A DNA stretch of 64,000 nt. It comes from Acanthochlamys bracteata (lineage: Eukaryota > Streptophyta > Magnoliopsida > Pandanales > Velloziaceae). How positions within the stretch are numbered: the first letter of the stretch is position 1; every line of letters begins with the position of its first letter. Positions 1 to 12,900 of this stretch are shown piece by piece. A program made the translations under genes and the position numbers. The stretch spans positions 3,038,001 to 3,102,000 of the forward strand of contig CM034137.1 of the NCBI GenBank assembly GCA_019914995.1. The letters run 5' to 3'. Under the pieces are notes generated by a model, which had not been told where the DNA came from, did not search any database, and was given only the letters and a program-made list of their open reading frames with translations.

Positions 1-261
1 TAATTAACGGCCATTAAATCTGTAATAGAATATTTATCGTGTTTTATCTTTTCCTTTTCTTTTTTCAGACAGCTTTAATAAATTCTTTTAATTTATCCAT
101 CATCCCGCCCAGGTCTTTCTAATTTATCGAACGGTCCAGATCATTCGTCGTGGCAGCAGACCACTATTAAATGCTTCTGTATTTCACCAGCCCCGTAAAA
201 GAATCTAGACTCAATACTCTCTGTGAGAGAGAGAGAGAGAGGTTTGTTTGTCGTTGCAGCG
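1..261. promoter_or_regulatory. Upstream region and 5' UTR of the reticulon-like gene
   Basis: AT-rich upstream DNA leads into a (GA)n microsatellite at about 222-241, just before the start codon at 262. GA/CT-rich leaders are common in plant 5' UTRs, so this tract is probably transcribed. No clear TATA box was pinned down. Only 261 bases are visible, so the promoter may extend beyond the left edge. Confidence 0.4.
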
Positions 262-2756
262 ATGGCTGAGGAGAAGCCGGTGGCGGCGGCAGAGGAGATC
301 GAGGAGAAGCCGCGCGGGGGAGATGATTCGTCGTCTTCGTCATCATCGTCTGATTCGGACAACGAGCGATCGGGACCGAAATCTTCGTCGGCGCCGGCAA
401 AGAAGTTTCGCTTATTTGGAAGGGAACGGCCTGTTCACCAGGTTTTCGGCGGTGGAAGGAGTAAGACTTTTGAACTTCAATTGAACTAGAAATTTAGTTT
501 AGCTGTTTGAATCTCAGTGCTATTCTGATGCTTTTGTGTGTTGATCACCACTTTTATATTTTAAAGTTTTTTTTAACTGTTAGTATCTGTTGATACAGAT
601 CTGAAAGCTCAAGAGCGGTGATTTCTTTTTAATTTGTCTTGTTTGTTTTCTTTTTATTTCCCTCCTAGTGTTCTAGTGATCGTAGTGTTTGTTTTATGTT
701 TCGAAATTCCAATTTTTGGCTCCACCATAAATAGCTCTAAACTCAGTTGTTATTTTCATGATCAGGTGATCCTGTTTTTAGGAATGATAGTAGTTTGGGG
801 ATTGTGATCCCTTTTGACATAGTACAGTACTCGCGGTAGTCTTCTCTGTTGCAGTCTTAGTTTGATCTAGTTCGAGTTACGTCTGATGATGATTTTCGTT
901 TGATTTTTTTTATTGGTTCGGATATGTCTAACGTTGTTTACTTCTTTCTGAATTTGTTTTGCATTTTTGGTAATTTGCTCCAAATCTGAAGAACGTGCTA
1001 TTCTTCTACCATACCAGTTTTCCTAAGCTATTTCCATAAGTTGCACAGATTCTCAAAAACAAGCTACTACTCTACTAAAGCTATCGACACTAAGATCAGT
1101 CTTCCATAAGCTATTTCGAAATGACTAGTTTGGTTTTAGTCCATAGATTTGTCTGCTGTAGGTCATGGGCAGTAAGGCTGGAGCTCTCCATTCTGTTGCC
1201 GTGACCGAAATGCACTTGTGTAGTCCTTTTTCATTATGATGCTTGAAGGTATAGTAGGGTTAGTAGTTTCCGATAACACTGGTTTTTCACAATTTTACTT
1301 TTACCTTGTAGGCCTTACCCCGTGCCCTTACATGGGAGATCTTTTATAATATTTTGCCTGCTGTCCTTTGTGCTCGTGTTGTATATCTCTGGTTCTCTGC
1401 ATCTTAAATCTCATTAAGCTTGTAATTGTATCTGCGGTTGTGTTAGGCTTGCACAGAAGTGTGAAAGTCTGGTCTCTTAAATATATATTAATTCAGATGT
1501 TAAATAGTAGCTTGAAGCCTGTAATTTTTCTACATGATAATTTATGACGTGTGAAGGTTGAGTTTAAATATGAAACTGTTGGTTAGTCTAAAGAATGGTG
1601 TTTAGACCATTTCTTTTGATAGTTGGGTCTTTGAAAGTCTTATTATTTATCGTATTGGAACTAGACATCTCGACATATCTGTACATCTGATTAGGTTAAT
1701 GTTGAGTCCTTAATGTACCATCAGTTCTGTTTGTTTGTTTTCTTTGTATCGCAGAAATGTTGTTAGAATGTAGTTTCCTACACTTTGATCAACTCAGCCA
1801 CACTTTTCAAGTATTTTTGTAGAAAATTTTGATTGGTTTGTAACTTATGGAGTTCGTGCACAAGTTTTAGTAGTGAATGGGTTGTGATTTGTGTTGTACT
1901 TATTATTTTGTAGCCGCTGACTTGATGCTGTGGAGGGACAAGAAGACGTCTGGGGGGGTGCTTGGTGTGGCTACTGCAATCTGGGTCTTGTTTGAGCTAA
2001 TGGAGTACCACCTTCTTGCTCTTGTTTGCTACATACTCATCGGTGTCATTGTTAGTTTGTTCCTCTGGTCTAATGCCAGCACTTTTATCAACAAGTGCGT
2101 CGCATTTATCTTAACCTGATTTAGTGAATTCGTTCTTATGATCATTTACCTTCTTGGTTTAACATTAATTTCTGGTCGTTTATTAATTCCAGGTCTCCGC
2201 CTCACATTCCTGATTTCAGCATTCCTGAGGAGAAGATTGTGAATTTTGCACTTGCTGTTAGGCATGATATCAATATGTTTCTTGGTACTCTTTGGAATAT
2301 TGCTTCGAGACGTGATCTGAAAAAGTTTCTATTGGTATGTCCAAGTATTAACCACTTAAATTGTTGATTGGATGTTGAGGCGTTTATTCTCATAGCCTTT
2401 CCTCACTAATGCAGGTCATTGTAGGCCTGTGGCTTCTTTCAGTGTTTGGAAGTTGCTGCAATTTCTTGACTTTGTGCTACTTCGGTTAGTAACCTGATCA
2501 TATACTCTTTTTTTTCATTAAATTGAAGGTTGTTTGTTAATCTGTTTCTGAGATAGTAACATTTTTCCACTTATCTGTGAATGCAGCTTTTGTGCTGCTA
2601 CACACTATACCTGTTCTTTATGAGAAATATGAAGACCATGTTGATAGTTTTGCGGAAAGGGCGACAATTGAGGCCAAGAAGCAGTATGCGGTCATTGACA
2701 ACAAGGTCTTAAGTAAGATTCCTAGAGGCCCTTTGAAGAATAAGAAGCAGCTGTAG
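262..2756 (+). CDS. Reticulon-like protein B (RTNLB), ER membrane-shaping protein
   Basis: Five exons (262-460, 1914-2094, 2193-2334, 2415-2484, 2587-2756) join into a protein of about 253 residues, the usual RTNLB length. The N-terminus (about residues 1-65) is acidic and carries a run of serines; it is variable in this family. From about residue 68 the reticulon homology domain begins with [17 protein letters not shown]. It holds two long hydrophobic hairpins (about 82-125 and 170-210) separated by a hydrophilic loop with [12 protein letters not shown]. The C-terminus ends [13 protein letters not shown], a typical basic RTNLB tail. Reticulons wedge into the cytosolic leaflet of the tubular ER and curve it. 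All junctions are GT-AG and phases agree. The first intron is about 1.45 kb. Which RTNLB paralogue this is cannot be decided here. Confidence 0.95.
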
Positions 2757-3944
2757 GGAGCAAGGGTGCAAGGCTTCTGTTTGCAATGCAAGTAATGTGT
2801 GTCAAAATATTTTTCCAAAGTTCATATATGTATTGCCTCCAGGCTCTTGTTTCAGCAGTACATGCCTGCTTCTTACTCTTACACTGTATCTTAGGATTTT
2901 TAATTCCTGGTGTCATGTTTAACAATACTTTTTTTGTTATTCCCATTTGAGAGTGTGTTGGTTTCTGAAGTTGGTTTTGAACTTGTTTTGTAGCCTGTAG
3001 TCTTATTTACCTTGATTCTTTTCTTTCCTTGAGCCTTTCGTTCTGTTAAATTGTTTTTGTTCTGTGTCTGTATTGTGTATTAGTCTAATCCACATCCTGT
3101 ATATTTTGAGGTGAAATTTACATGATACTAGCTAAGGTAACTAGATGGAACTACTAGTATCACGCTGTTAATTCTCAGAACTGTGGAGGTATATCGAGAG
3201 GATAAACGCGGAGCGTTATGTTTCTGGTTGTATACCGCAAGTTTGCAAATGGGCACGTGTACAATTTCTAGATGCACAACAAAGGTTGTATACGAAGCAA
3301 AGCATACTTACTTTACGCACAGAGGAACAGGAGGCTGAGGGCGTGACCTACAGGCTATAGAAACAAGTAGTATATTATGGTCCGCTCTCGACTTTGATGC
3401 AGAAGATTTACGGATCATTTGGGATTACTTATGAAATAAAATTTTTATAAAATGAAAAATATTTTTATTCATCTTAAAAAATAAATTTTATTTTTTTTAT
3501 TTAAAAAAAATAATAAAAATATACAATAAAAAATCTCATTTCGTAAAATTTTTCTATACTTTTTAAATTTTTAAATAAAATTTTTATATACTTATAAAAT
3601 ATATATTAAAAAATATAAAATAAAAAATTAAAAAATTCTCTAAGAAAAAAGCTGAACCAAACAGTCCCTTAGGCTACCTCACAAAAATGACAGCCCAAAA
3701 TGGTATGAAAGGTTGAAAAAATAACACGCAAGGAAGGGAAAACAGACAGACAAATCACGCATTCTTTATTTGATATTCCTGCTCATATACACCTTGAATA
3801 CACAAATTCAAGAAAGCTTGGTACCATAACTTAATACAAAGAACCTCGTCATTATGTGCAATAGTTTCCCATTTATGTATTATCCAACAGTGTCTACGGT
3901 CTTGAGCTGTGGGGTGCCTTATCAGCAAATACACAAAGGAACCT
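2757..3944. other. Intergenic region between convergent genes
   Basis: This holds the 3' flank of the reticulon gene (rightward) and the 3' flank of the AAA-ATPase gene (leftward), so the two genes converge. The only structured element I see is a MITE-like repeat at 3412-3670, listed separately. No further coding segment is supported. Confidence 0.6.
3405..3673. repeat. MITE-like repeat, family A copy 1 (Tourist-like?)
   Basis: An AT-rich element of about 260 bases begins near ATTTGGGATTACTTATGAAA and ends near GCTGAACCAAACAGTCCC. It aligns along its length with the copy at 19363-19622, sharing phrases such as AATAATAAAAATATRCAATA and the GTAAAATTTTTCTAYACTTT block. TTA lies next to both ends, which suggests a 3-bp TWA target duplication as in PIF/Harbinger MITEs. 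The superfamily assignment is inference. Confidence 0.55.
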
Positions 3945-6900
3945 CTATAAGAAGTAAGTCAGCTGCTGCTTCTTTCTTGAACCTCCCTCCCCGTACATCT
4001 CATTCCACTGTTTGAGTTCACTCATGACAGAACCCTCGGCAGCAAAACTAGCAGCAACCTGCATAAACAATCAAAGATGTCCATATAAAGTAACAAATAG
4101 CACGATAGTGATACTACACCACATCAATACACAATTATAAATAAACCACATTTCATAAGACCTCACTGAAAACGAATATGAGATTAAAGTATAACACCAT
4201 CTTCACATAATGATTTACCAAGTAAATTCAGATCAGGCTTCTGTTCCAAGTACCAAAACTAAAGAGCAGTAGTGCCAGAATCATCGAACTTTATCAGATT
4301 TATCCAACAATCAGTATCTGTATCTCACAAGGAAAGAGTACAACTACCAATCAAGTAACATCTCTAATGAAATAGACTTTGACATAGGAAACCTATTATA
4401 ATTTAAAATGTCAAGGAATGATAATGAAACCATCATATTCAGAGAGCTCTATAGACAATTTTCTGTAAATGCCAACCACCTACTAGTTATATGTTTTATA
4501 GAAAGGATTAATTAACTTGTCCAACAAAGAGATTCAAAATGAAATCATCAGATATAAGCCTCACCTGATTCTTTGCCTGCCTGAGGTCATCCATGTTTAA
4601 TGGTCTAAGAGTTGCAGCTCGTTCCACATTGTCCTCTGTTTTTGGTTCGTCTGAACTATTTTCTGCCTTAGTTTCTGCCTTAGTTTCTTCCTCAGGCTTC
4701 TTCTTTTTCTCCTGGCACAAACATATTCCACGTTCAATAGACATTTTACACGGTCAACAAGACCAGCTTTTATATCCTTTTGACCATGGCATTTCATCCT
4801 AAGCCACTCTTGTGGACAATAAAAAAGTGGAGTATAAGTTGTTATTAGAGCAGACATACAAAACTTATAGCTTTTAAATTCTTGAATCCTTTTCCATTGG
4901 AAAGTAATTCTCATCCGTTCAATCATGTCAATACCAATCCATGTGAGCAAGTCACAAATCTTCCTTACCAATTCCTTGAGACGTTCTTTTTGAAGTAGCT
5001 CCCTGACTGGACGATATGCTGCTGTTGTACACAGGTTCTACAAAACCAAGAGCTTTTAGACTTTTAGCAAGTACAAAAGAGATGTTTACAGTATGATGTA
5101 AGTCTGACCTTAAGGTCACTTCCACTATATCCTTCTGTCATGGCGGCAAGCTCCTTGTAATCAATTCCTTCTTCAATCTTTTCTTTTGACAAAAGTGTCT
5201 TCAGAATCAACTCCCGACTCTCCAATGTTGGAAGCCCGACCATGATCCTGTTTACCAATAGCATATATGTATTAGTACTTATAGAGAAAGTTTTGTAGCA
5301 AACTTGTTAGCTTAGGTAATGGACAAATACTCGCACTAACCTGCGTTCGAACCTCCTAATAATAGCCTCATCAAGATCAAACGGTCTATTTGTTGCAGCA
5401 AGAACAAGAATACGTTCTCCGGGTTTGGTTAATAGTCCATCCCAATGTGTCATGAACTCATTCTTGATCTTCCTCATAGCCTCATGCTCCCCAACCCTAG
5501 TTCTCTGGCCAAGCATGCTGTCGACTTCATCTACAAATATGATAGTAGGAGACACCTTTGCCGCCAAAGTAAACAACGCTCTAACCATTTTCTCATCCTC
5601 TCCAAACCATTTTGAGGTGATGGTTGACATGGAAACATTAATGAAACTTGCCCCAGCATCATTAGCTATAGCTTTAGCCAGCATAGTCTTTCCAGTTCCC
5701 GGTGGCCCAAAAAGTAATATTCCTCTACAAGGTTTTAGCAGCCCACCTTTGAAAAGGTCGGGTCTTCGAAGAGGCAGCATAACAAGCTCCTGGAGAGATT
5801 CTTTGATATCATCTAGAGCACCAATATCATCAAATGTGACTCCAATTTCATTTGCTGGTATAACTTCTGGTCTAATCCTCTTCTCAAATTCATTATCCGG
5901 GGGAACCTCCTATATGGACAAATATACATATATCTATAATATAACACTGAACCTTTGTGGTTGCCAGTAGAAAGACAAATGCTTAAGACATGATTGTAGA
6001 AATCAACCTCGTTGCTGTCTCAACTCTCTTCTAATGCAGGAAGCTGTGCAGAAAAAATCATACGTAAAATAGAAAAATTATGTGCTAAATTTTAGGTCCT
6101 TTTGTTTGCAACATTTGTCCAATTGGCTTTATCCTATCTTGAAGCTTTTGCCTTTTCTCTAATCTACTTGAAAGGCCCTCTTTGGAAAGTGGTATTCATT
6201 ATCTCTATTTAAGATCTGTCCATCCTCATGATCAAGATGAAGTCGATCCTCAATGGTCCTCATGATCATTGAGAGAGTCGGTACATAATATATTCTACCT
6301 AAAAGGTTAGGCTACAACAACCGGTAAACACAATATAAGTCAAATTTCCATGTTTACTTTGCACCAGAAACTCCATTTTTTGTAACTCACTTTAATATTC
6401 GCTTCCAACTGCAAGTAGATAGTAACTCACTTCCCGTAACTCACTTTAACTAACTTTAAAAAAAAAACAACTGGATAGATAATAATTCATCTTACATACA
6501 GTCAGTTCCCACGAACAAAACTAAATATGAATTAGAATTACGGGCTAACAGTCTTATAGACCTACTCCTGAAAGGCACCCTCATAATACCCTCACACAGG
6601 ATGAAGACAATCTTAATGAATTGACCCTTCATCTTTTATTAATTGCACTTCCCTCACAGCAATCTTAGATTTCTTAGGCTATCATCACAAATATATAAAC
6701 TAACCACCTATAGTTCGCTTCACTGATATGTTATTATTTTTACTGTTTATCAACACTAATAAAAGCCTTGATATCAGCAGTGGACTTCCTTCCCAAGCAC
6801 AGTACAATCTCCTACCCATGAAATAACAGAACTACCACAGAGTATCAAACTAGAGTTGGCAAATTTGGACCCTACCTATGAACCCAATCTGAACCCAACC

Positions 6901-9900
6901 TATTTAAGTCGTTTTCGGATCAACACAAAAATGACTCGGCAAGTTAAACGGATTTGGATGGGTCATTTTGGGTCAATTCGAAGTTACCAGTTTGCTCCGT
7001 TGCATTGGACAGAGATGGCGCTTAGGTGGCAGTAGAGAACCCTTCGCAAAAAAAAACCTTCAAACTTTTAAACCCTTTAAATGAAGCAACGATAATCTCA
7101 AGGCATTCATCAGTCATCACCATCTTCTTAAACCCAACTTATTCAAGAAGCAGACACATTATTGCGAGCGCCAATACCTATAGCAAAGCCGCTGTACCCC
7201 AACCTCCCCGAACGAGATTGTAATCAATAAAGTGCGGTTTCCCTTGATCAAAACAGACCTCAAAGAAGGAAGCTAGTGTGAAACCATAATCTTCGGAGAA
7301 ACAACTCAGCAGTTTACCAATAAACATATGCAACCTTGAGTTGAATTCAATCCTCCTGCCATGATTTTACAAACGACAGAGACTGCGAGGCGGTCGGAGG
7401 GGGTGTTGAGTTGAACGCATAGCTTGTCTAGAAATTTTCAACCGCCCACCGCCACCACCGTTGCCACCCATTACTGCTTCTCTGCAACTTACCCAAAGCT
7501 TCAAAAACAACTGCTAATCCATTGTTGTTGACCTTTCAATCACATTCTTGAATCTTGCTTTTGTTTTGCTTTTTTTTGTTTCACCATGATGAAAATTGAT
7601 TGCAATATTTATTGAAAGAGAAGAATAAGAATAGAGTTGAGATCACGAGAAAATGTATGATGATTGGATGACACGATGGTCGATCAGATTGATGAGTCAG
7701 TGATTGAAATAAAATGCCACGCCTTGGATTGATTCCAGACATGGAATAGGATAACTTATAGTGTACTTAAGATACTGCAGACACTTGGGCACACGCTTAA
7801 TACATACTGTTCGCGAGATTGGTTGATGAGCGATTAAGATAAATATAGATTCTCTCTTACTTATATGTCTTGATCGATATAATTACTAGTTTATTTTTTT
7901 CAAATAGTCTCTCCAATTTGTGTTATTGATTTGAAGTTCTAAGCTCCAAATACATTTAGATTTTGAGATTTCTACGATCCTTATTTGGGCTAATATGCGC
8001 CAATGTATACGTAAGTTGACAACACGCACATATTTTTTTTCATATATATATGAACTTTATGTGCTATTAACATTCCATAGTTTTTTCGCCCATATTTTGG
8101 CTCGAGAGACTTCCAAATCCGATTTTCACTGTTAATATATGTAGAACTATGAGTTGTAAATATGCTCACAAAATTTCATTTCAATTAGAACACGAATCAA
8201 TCTCCATTTGACCATTTGGTCATAATGACTCAAAAATAAAATATAACCAGAACACGAATCGACCTCCATCCACCATTTAATCATGATGACTCAAAAACAA
8301 AATATATTTTTATCAATTTTTGCTATTTGAGTCATTTTGATCAAGTGACCGGATGGAGGTCGATTCGCGGTCCGATTGAACTGAAATTTTGTCAGCATGT
8401 TTATAACTCATAAATCTACATTTCCAAAGGTGAAGATCAGATTTTGAAATTTCTCTAACCAAATATGGCCAAAAAAATTGATGGAGTGCTAATAGCACAT
8501 GGAGTATATATATATATATATATATAATGGGTGTGAATAGAGACATCCCACCCTTAGGGGCACCTTAGGCCACCCCTTTCTAAAAAAGTGCTTAAAAATT
8601 TTTAAATATAATCTTCACTGTTCGATATGAAAAACTAAAGTTACAAATACGGCGATAAAATTTTAGGTCAATCGGATCATAAATTGATCACCATCAGATC
8701 TCTTGATCAAAATGACATAAAAAAAAAAAAACATTTTCATCAAAATTTATTATTTATATTATTTGATCAAACAGCAGATGGAGATTGATTTGTATTCCGA
8801 TTGAGTCGAAATTTTGTCAGCATATTGTTTACTAATGGTTCTTCATATTCTAACAGTAGAGATTGAATTTGAAACTTTAGATTGAAAAAGGTGCCTCTAA
8901 AGACGGGGTGCCCCTATCTCCATACATATGCATATATATATGTGTGTGTGGGTGGGTCGTATTAAGATAGAATAATTTTAACCCGATTTTCAATAAGTCG
9001 ACCTAAAACCGACCCATCAATCCGAATTGCACCCATATCAAATTGAGGCTCTCATGAAGGGAAAATAACTTTTGCCTTCTAATACAAGATAAAATATCAG
9101 TAGGAACTTACAGCTGCCTTTGATGGAGGAGGTAATGCATCGGCATCCTTTTTGCCGGCAGGAGCTGACCTCTCGCCATCATTTCTCTTCTCTGTAGGAA
9201 GATCACTTTTATTTTCAGTTGGACTAGCACTTTTCTTCTCAGGAGTGACTTCGTTCTTGGATTTCACATCCGCCACACCTTTTTCGGCTTTCTAGATAAT
9301 TAAAAAAACAAAAACATGCAAACTATTTAATATAACTGACTATATCAGAAAATAATCAAGAATAATTTCAACATCAGAAAGAGAATGCACCTTTTCAGAT
9401 TTGGAGCTAATGTTTAGGTAGTCACTTCCACCAAGCTTTTTCTCTTGAAATATACTTAATGCATGCGATAAGCTGCTTAAATAAAAACACTTCAAATTAA
9501 AGAAGATACTGACACTTTATAAAGATAATCATCTTAGTGATATACTTACCTTTTGGACGAAATTACAAGCTTTCCATTTCGATACTCTGGATTCTTATTA
9601 TTCATCAAATGATATGAAATGGCCGATACCACAATTTCTTGTATAAAATTACTAAGTACCATTGTATCTTCAAGGCAGATGGAGTTCAAATCATCACACT
9701 CAAGATCATTTGCTGCAAGTACCTCCATAATGTGGTTCCTATTATCTTGAATTTGTATCCTTTTCATATCTTCTTCTATTTGAGATTTCCAGCTAACAAG
9801 TTGGTTTTCATCTTCAGGAGGCTTAATTTCTACGTTGTAAGGAAATAAATTGCAAAGCCTCTCATCCACTAGTTTATAGTCACTATCTGGTTCCAAAATT

Positions 9901-12900
9901 CTTGAACCAAGTATCAGCACTGGCCCTGAAAGTTTCTTCAACATTTTCTCAAATAAGGAATATATTTTCTGGGATCTGAAAACAAGGTTTTCAACATCCC
10001 TTACGTAAAGGACGATAGGATTAGTTCTTGATATCATAACCAAGACCTGAATAATATTAACAGAGTCAGCACTTCTTGTCATAGAGAACTACGTAGGACT
10101 AATGGGAGAACTAATTATTGGTATATGGAAGCCTGCAAAACAATAAAGGGAAAAACAACATAAGACAAAAGTAATTACCTTGTAAAGTGATTGTATTAGA
10201 AGTTTCTCATCAAATGACCAGCTGCCTGTTCGTTTCAAAGGAACTACATAGGAAACCATGTAAGTTACGACTAACAAGCTATAACAGACAGCAAACTAGA
10301 AATGCTTCAAAAACTTATACTAGATGTAACAGAAGCACTGTAGTAAGATCCTAAACTGTTTCAACTTGATAATGTCAATTTTCCGAAACAACCCCTGTGT
10401 ATAGTTTCAAACAGACACAATCTTATAGTGATCTATTAAGTTTTTGAGGATAGAATAGATAACTTACATATACTTTTCAGGATGTTAGGTAAGAATCTAT
10501 GCCAAGTACTTCTCCATAATTCAAATTACAAACAGTGGCCCTCTCTGTAGAAAGCTAATCAATGATGTTAAACCAAGAGTACTTGCTAAACATTCTAAGC
10601 ATCTCAAGAAGGAATGTCAAACCGAATGAGCATTACTATTAGTCCATCACACGTTATGAGAATCCTATGCAAAAATCCTTCATAAGTCTTACATTAACTT
10701 ATTCTCACAAAAGATTTCTGATGTCTACTACATTCGCAGATTTTTCAAGTTACAAGAATCATCCATTCTTATAAAAATCTAACCAATGGTATGAAGTTGT
10801 GAAACAGGACTACTTGCTAAACAACCTACGCATTCCAAAAAACGGCACTTCAAACTAAAGATCCTTGTACTTTGACAACTGAATGCGAAGATTTCTAACC
10901 TGGACTTGATGTGCCTTGGGACATAAGGCTGATCAAATCAGGGGATGCAGATGCGTTCCTTCGAAGCTTAGGTATGTTTTCAGTGGCATCAGCCTCTCTG
11001 CATTGAAGAGAAAATATTTAGAGTTGTCATCCATGCAAACTGCAAAATTATAGTTCACTACCATTGGTCTCATACAAACAGCTCATATACCTTGCTCTAA
11101 TCTCCACACCACTGCCGTGCCTACGTAGAGTTCCTGCTGCACAATGTTACCAAACAGTAGAAGCATTAGCAAAATTGAATATTTCTAGCTTTTAGCAAAA
11201 TTTAACAAAAAATAATAGAAGTTAAAGGTACCAATCTTGGAGAAAACCTAAGACATAATATTGCCAAATTTAGAGCAAGGAGTAATTATCTCGAAAGGAA
11301 TTGTAACCTTTGGAAATGTCATCCATAGCTGAGGCACCGTCCAAAAAAGTGGATTACTATCTAATATCAACATTTTTCACCATTGATTGTGAACGGTTTA
11401 TATAGCAGAATGCAACTCTTTTACTTAATAGTCTAATAAAAAGAATGTAGATATACTGGAGTAGATATACTGGAAAAAAATTGTAGAAACAAGAGCGTCC
11501 AAATCACTGACGCACCAACATCAATCAATGAAGGACTAGAAGTTGAATGCTTCCGTGAAGGATACCTTTAGGCTCTTCCCTCTGAGGAAAGATCGAAAAG
11601 GATCCAAGTAAACCAGACACGGTCTCTAAGGCTGTCTCAGAAATGGACCTCTTGAAAGTCTGCACAAGGTGGACTAGAATGAGAGAGAAAATAATAACAT
11701 CTGAAAGAAGAAACAAGTAAATATTACAGCAGAAAAAAATATGCTGCAATGGAAGTACATGCCACAAGTGTTATAGAAGTCGTAGAAGTATGCACACTGC
11801 AACATAATTAGTAGCACCTTTTGCACGAAACAACTTTATCAACTACAATGAGTTTATTCTAGGAAGAACATGTTCCTTAGTATAAAAGCTCAATGTTTTT
11901 CTGCAGTAAGAACTAATAAACGTACATGACAAAGCTTAAACATTAACAAAGTCAGTGACTTACAGAATTCTTCTCTGGATTGCCATATTTGCTTTGAATC
12001 TGCAAAGTTATACAAAGTTAATATTTTATAGAGTTAGGAGAACTTTTTGCTTCACTTTACTCACCTTAAGTGCAAAATCAGCAGCATCCAGTATCAACAA
12101 TTTTGCTTCAAAATAATGAGCCAAAGCCTTTGCAAGCATCTGCTGGTAAAGCTCTGCATGTAATAATCTTTTGTTAATGATAAAACACAAGCTGCATTAG
12201 CTCAGTGCCAAAGGTATCTTGTCTTCCCATATGGTGGTACCTGCAGGGCCTGAAAGTAAAATGGCACGACTTGCAGGAGATAGATTGCGTGTATACTTCG
12301 AAAAATCAGCTTGCTTCAGATGAACATAAGCCGCACTTGACAGAACAACTTGGGTTTGCTCACTGTCCAAGAAATTCTTTATTAGAATTCAATAAGCAGA
12401 AAATTTTGAGTTAGGACCATTTTTATTATGCAAATATTGCATTCATCAAATATGAGGTGCTTCAGATTATAAAGAAAACACTATTAGCATTTTTTTGGCT
12501 CCTCCATCTTATAACTGTTTTTATAGCTAGAACAATAAGTACAATACAAAAGGAGTTCGTGTATTAGCGAGCGCTCAACACTTTATGAGGATCTAGCTAC
12601 AGCTGTTCATTCTTCCTGAAGGAGTACACCATCAAGAGTTCATTCAGGAAGAACAACTGGCTTGATATCTTCGATTTAAAAATGACCCAACAGAAACCAT
12701 ACGATTATATAGAAACTAAAGCAACAACAGGTCATGCAGTAATCCTAACAAAAACAGCTCTTGCAACAGGGAAAACTTATCCAGAATGTTTGTTCTGTTT
12801 GTCATTTTCTACTTTTAAAAGAACTGGAGGGCTAATTACACACAGGCTGCCAAAGTATTCATAACACTGAACTTCAGAAGAAACCAACTACGCAATGGGA

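Larger units (their letters stand above)
6860..9050. mobile_element. Repeat-filled intron block, possible composite transposon
   Basis: Within the AAA-gene intron 5910-9111, two stretches rich in GACCC/GGGTC words (about 6860-6985 and 8950-9045) flank a TIR1-like gene fragment and two foldback elements. Such words are common at plant transposon ends. They may mark the ends of one element that captured the fragment, or they may be unrelated insertions. The ends do not form an obvious simple terminal inverted repeat by eye, so the composite interpretation is tentative. Confidence 0.3.

Noticed and set aside
5425..5970. A 181-codon open frame on the plus strand
   Set aside because: It lies exactly opposite the AAA-ATPase core exon, whose minus-strand translation has Walker motifs. 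The plus frame is a shadow of that exon.
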